DNA of 64,000 nt from Patella vulgata (Eukaryota > Mollusca > Gastropoda > Patellidae): contig NC_065881.2 in the NCBI RefSeq assembly GCF_932274485.2, forward strand, positions 48,246,702 to 48,310,701. The letters run 5' to 3'. The position numbers and the translations under genes were made by a program. The first letter of the stretch is position 1. Each line of letters begins with the position of its first letter. This document shows, piece by piece, positions 60,285 through 64,000 of this stretch. The notes beneath the pieces were generated by a model. The model was given only the letters and a program-made list of their open reading frames with translations. It was not told where the DNA came from and did not search any database.

Positions 60285-60435
60285 GTTAAAAATATAATTT
60301 GCGGGTCACGGAAAGATAACTCTGTTTGGAAACATGGTTTGGTGTAGAGGAGTAACCGAAGTTGGCCGAGTGAAATCTGCAGCCGGTTGCCGAGTGAAAA
60401 ATAGAAAGTAACTCATTGAAGATCCAGTATTGTGC
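60285..60435 (-). repeat. 151 bp repeat, right arm of a distant inverted pair
   Basis: Reverse complement of 49,876-50,026, identical by eye. Immediately to its left (about 60,240-60,284) lies a diverged partial copy of its own middle (TTGCCGAGTGAAAAATAGAA). Confidence 0.9.
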
Positions 60436-61059
60436 TCGCCGGGGAGCAAATTCGCCATTTTGAGAAAATTGTCTATCCCCCTCTACGGCCCATTGAAATA
60501 AAAAAACCGAAGCACATGGCACGATAGTCAAATAGGTAAGCAAACGTCAGTCTAAGAGGTCGGTAAATTTTTGGAGAAAAGAAGTGTAATCATCTAAATT
60601 TGATTATTATTGTTTTCATTGTACGTACATATAAGATTTCAAAAATATAAAGTAGAGACACCTTCTTGTCCCCCAGTCTAATGTAGACAGGGGAATGAAT
60701 GATGAGAAATATTTAATAAATATTATTATATTTTTCCCGCGTTTTTTGTTCCATAGACCATACCCCGAAAAATGCCCGTACGTCCAACACACTTGTTTAG
60801 GTTTTATGAATAAAAAAATATATTTTAGAATGGTATTTTTATATATATATTTATTTTAAACTTCTAATTCTTAAGCAGGATGTCCTTAATAAGGAAGGAA
60901 AAAAAGAAGAGTTGAACCATTTGCAGAGACAGTTTAGCCTAAGTCAAAGTGTATACATATTACACAAATGGCTTACTTTCCACAGGAGTTAAAACAGTAC
61001 CTTTATAAATATAAGGCCATAGCCTTTAGGATAATTAACTTAAAGATTGACCCTCCTGT
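60436..61059. other. Spacer, nothing recognised
   Basis: AT-rich, with a TTTTTCCCGCGTTTTTTG patch at 60,730. It may hold the missing first exon of the - strand gene, but none could be supported. Confidence 0.35.
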
Positions 61060-61066
61060 CCCATGT

Positions 61067-61852
61067 TAGGGTGACCCATGTACTCACAGAAATACAGTCC
61101 ACCGCTGATAGTTCGAGACTACCACTGAAGCGTGCACATTTGCCGTGCCGAGACCAACTTACTGACAGTGGGATACTATAAATAGCCATGGCACGTGCAA
61201 TTCTCTACAAATCTATTAACTATTACAGCCGTAAAAAATTTATTGTTGACGATTTTGAATAGCAGTAAGATTAAGCTTCTTGGTTATTACAGCAGATTTA
61301 GAAATTACGTTCGTTTCATTTTTTAAATCGCTTTATCATTAACTGTACCGTTAAGAGCGGCATCTTTTGGTTTAGTACAAATAATATCTCTGAATCACTC
61401 GGGTTAGACAGGAACATGATACTAACAGTAGTTTCATTTTACTTTTACAAGCTTCTTAAAACGATTGTTGAGCTACCTAACGTGCTTATTTCTAAATTCA
61501 ATTTCTTGTTCTAGCTTTCTGTTGTGTTTCGTAAAAAAGTAGTCTTGATTATCCCGACCTGTCAATCAGACGTAGAATGGTCGATAGACTGGTTAAGCGA
61601 GACTTATTTCAAAACAAGCGCACGTAATCTATCTTTTACTCAAAAGTGTCTAGATGTTATGGACGACTCTTGGAACCAGTTTTCAGTCTATTATTTATAC
61701 ATGATTAATGGTCATAGCTTATTAAGTACAACATGATCGTTTATTTAGTGACTATAATTGTCTGAAACTGATTTGAGGCTTGGCATATATATAAATATTG
61801 TGGCGTAATTGTCGAGATATATGGAGATATTTATTTATGGTGGGTCACCCTA
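61067..61852. mobile_element. hAT-like non-autonomous element, 786 bp
   Basis: TAGGGTGACCCA at the left is exactly inverted (TGGGTCACCCTA) at the right, and CCCATGT flanks both ends (61,060-61,066 and 61,853-61,859). The TAGGG start and 7-8 bp duplication suit hAT elements. Inside, a TATA-like CTATAAATAG at 61,174 and a 70-codon frame at 61,524 have no recognised homology. Confidence 0.72.
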
Positions 61853-61859
61853 CCCATGT

Positions 61860-63137
61860 TTGGCTAATAATATAGGCCTACCCATGTACAAATTTAAAGT
61901 GACTCTGCTTTCACTCAGTAGGCCTAACTTAAAATAAGTTAAAAGAAAAACCTTATACTTATAAAGTTAAATCAAATAGATTTTTCAATATAGGCCTATA
62001 AACTATTGAGACTGGCAATAAATCTAGACATGAAATTAATGTTGAAACCTACCCCCACCCCCTTTGGACTCGTCGAAATAAAGAAAAAAAACTGATACCT
62101 TTAAACTAAAGGCTTTGACATAGCTGCCTCTGTTTTTGACTTGGAAGATAGGGGCCTACTGTTATATTATAATGATAGATAAAATGTCTGGGTTCTGACA
62201 AATCGGATTTGCAGCTAAAAATACCATTTACTTAAATTTACTTAAAAGTTGAATCAGAATCCATTCAGAGGCATTTCGATTTTTAATATAATAGTCTACA
62301 GTTAAAAATTTTGACAGCTGGACTGTAGGCTACTCCTTAATGGTGGAAGTAGGACATATATAAATTGTACTTTCTTACATGTACATTCATACACTATATA
62401 AGTGTTTTTACTATATCAACTGTACTATCAATATACTTTGCTTGTTTTGTGCTTTGTGTTTGTGGATTGCCTCAATTCTACAAGTTAAATAGATCTATCT
62501 TATACTAATATTAAAATTATAATCATTATGGTTTAAGCTTACATTAGAATAATAATACAATTTTTTGGGAAATGTTCCAATTTTCCTGTTGCCTTCCTTA
62601 TCGTGAGATTATTTTAGTTGAAGCCTGTATCAATGTGGGCCTGGAACTGTACAGGCCTGGATGCTTACGTCCAGCCCCTATATCGATACACTTAATACAG
62701 TTTTTCTGCATTATGTCGGTTGAATTTATTAGATTCAGTTTAAATCATTCAACATGTTATAGCAACATGTCCATAATTTATTTTTTTTCCAAATATTTGT
62801 TTGACTTGGGGGTGGTCATTTTATATAAAGCATCTTCTTTCCCGAGACTCACACACTTACGGCTAGCCCCCGAATCCATTCACCTAATTTGATATGTACG
62901 TTTGTTTGTGATTTCTGTGTATTGTGTTTTCTGTAGATTTGTTTTTGTGTAAATTATGTGTGGTGCTGTCCCCAGCACTTACTATTAATCATCCCTTATT
63001 GGATCTACAGAAAAGACAGCTTGAATCTGTATCAATAACATTAGGTTACTTCGACATCTTTTCCTTTTCCATTTTTCAATGTCGTTCTGTGGTTGATATA
63101 CATGTAGGTTTAGATTTGAATAAATTTTACTTTCCAG
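61860..63137. other. Upstream region of the gene starting at 63,156
   Basis: AT-rich. TACGTCCAGCCCCTATATCG (62,667) and TACGGCTAGCCCCCGAATCC (62,859) are parts of a short direct duplication. Likely 5' UTR or intron, because 63,138 follows an acceptor. Confidence 0.35.
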
Positions 63138-63155
63138 AATTAATCAGAAACAAAA

Positions 63156-63614
63156 ATGGATTTAGGCCCAAATGCCAGTTCAAATATGTTGTCGGACATG
63201 AGAGGTCTGAAACTGAACTTTGAAAACTTTGATGATGAAGTTTCTAAAGAAAGTAATGATTTGACAGTTGATGCAAGGTGATTAAAATGAATTTGTCTCC
63301 AAAACTAAAATATAACTTTAAGTTTACTTAAAGCAATCCATACACATTTTTAATATGAAAAAGGTGTTTGAGCAAATATGTGATCATTATCTAAGACTGG
63401 TTATAAAAAGTATTTATAAATGTTGTTGCATTATAAATGTAATGTACACTTTGCCCACGAAATCTGAATTAGAGGTGTTATAATATAAGCCAAGTTGACT
63501 TATTCTTACATGAGTTGTCTACCTTTAATAATTATGATTACTTTCTTAGTTTTCCAGAATCCGGTTTTCTTGCTGGTCACAAAAGTGGAGATTATGTATC
63601 TGATATGAATCAAG
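63156..63614 (+). CDS. First coding exons of an unnamed + strand gene, runs off the window
   Basis: Exon 63,138-63,277 follows the acceptor TTTTACTTTCCAG and contains the ATG at 63,156 (MDLGPNASSNMLSDMRGLKL then NFENFDDEVSKES). The donor is GTGATT. Exon 63,550-63,614 follows TTTCTTAG and reads SFPESGFLAGHKSGDYVSDM before a GTAAAT donor. Phases agree (2, then 1). A hydrophilic, acidic start, not recognised. The gene continues beyond the right edge. Confidence 0.6.
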
Positions 63615-63667
63615 GTAAATAACTTAATAAATAGTCAAAGTAATTGAAAGAATTCGGGAACTATTAA

Positions 63668-64000
63668 AATGGGTTCGTTCGTCCATCTGTCTGTCTGTCC
63701 GTCCGTCTGTCACACTTTTTGGGACACATTAACTCTCTTTCTAATTGAGTTCAAACTTGGTATAGGTGTTTATTAGGTCAATGCCTTGATGGAGTTCGAA
63801 GATTAGCATTTTCTGCTTAGGGTAAGCAGAGATAAACAATTTGATTGGTTGATGCTTTGAGACACGATAACTTAAGTTCTAATTAAGTGAAATTGAGGAC
63901 ACTTGGTGTATAGCTTTATTACATCAGTACCATGACTAATGATCAACATTTTCTGCTGAGGGTAAGCAGAGCGATAAGCAATTTGATTGGTCGAGACTTT
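63668..64000. repeat. Reverse copy of the ~147 bp dimeric array, cut by the window edge
   Basis: AATGGGTTCGTTCGTCCATC, a GTCCGTCCGTCTGTC tract and CACTTTTTGGGACAC are the reverse of the end of the 25.1-26.3 kb array. ATAAACAATTTGATTGGTTG and the ~147 bp monomers follow. It lies in an intron of the gene starting at 63,156. Confidence 0.75.

Noticed and set aside
49876-60435. Whole 10.5 kb as a Polinton/Maverick, given inverted repeats and a Ulp1/adenain-like protease
   Set aside because: No polymerase B, integrase, packaging ATPase or capsid sequence was seen, the interior includes candidate host exons, and the Gln-Cys spacing of 6 is Ulp1-like rather than adenain-like.
62572-63223. Frames of 106 and 99 codons upstream of 63,156
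   Set aside because: No recognisable domains; the second overlaps the acceptor and start of the better-supported exon at 63,138 in a different frame.

Overview
The window looks like a mollusc nuclear genome, probably a gastropod. The reasons are an AT-rich background, intron-bearing genes with short exons and GT-AG introns, tRNA-headed SINEs ending in (TCTC)n or (ATTTC)n, and interspersed elements built from ~150 bp internal tandem repeats with GCCCAC/GTGGGC termini. Placement below Mollusca is inference.

Layout. 2.4-9.75 kb, + strand: a complete eight-exon ABHD2-type alpha/beta hydrolase gene (402 aa) whose exon phases all agree. 10-21.6 kb: a repeat-rich stretch holding hairpin-ended tandem-repeat elements, a cluster of TTAA-flanked MITEs, and a decayed Helentron-like relic (PIF1-type helicase end followed by an endonuclease) interrupted by an insert that carries the first exon of a RecQ-like helicase. 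23.7-33.5 kb, - strand: a PEAK1/PRAG1-family pseudokinase scaffold in four coding exons (1590 aa, phases consistent). 33.5-49.8 kb: long AT-rich DNA, introns or intergenic, filled with the same repeats, plus one isolated candidate exon on the - strand. 51.26-52.34 kb, + strand: an intronless C48/Ulp1-like cysteine protease whose last codons, stop and 3' UTR are tandemly repeated four times. 54.6-60.2 kb, - strand: a gene I cannot name, with three phase-compatible exons but an in-frame TAA in the middle one. 55.6-56.2 kb: two divergent ATG exons around a CCAAT-containing promoter-like gap. 63.1 kb to the edge, + strand: the first coding exons of another unnamed gene.

The strongest structural oddity is a 151 bp sequence present twice in inverted orientation (49,876-50,026 and 60,285-60,435), identical by eye, bracketing the protease and the unnamed genes. 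Several elements can be delimited exactly by target-site duplications: two MITEs with 9 bp duplications, one hAT-like element with 7 bp, one SINE with 13 bp, and one TTAA MITE nested in another copy of its own family. The host genes show no obvious shared pathway: ABHD2 is a membrane lipid hydrolase, the PEAK protein a cytoskeletal/tyrosine-kinase signalling scaffold, and the protease would act on a SUMO- or ubiquitin-like substrate. No rRNA, clear tRNA gene or CRISPR array was seen.
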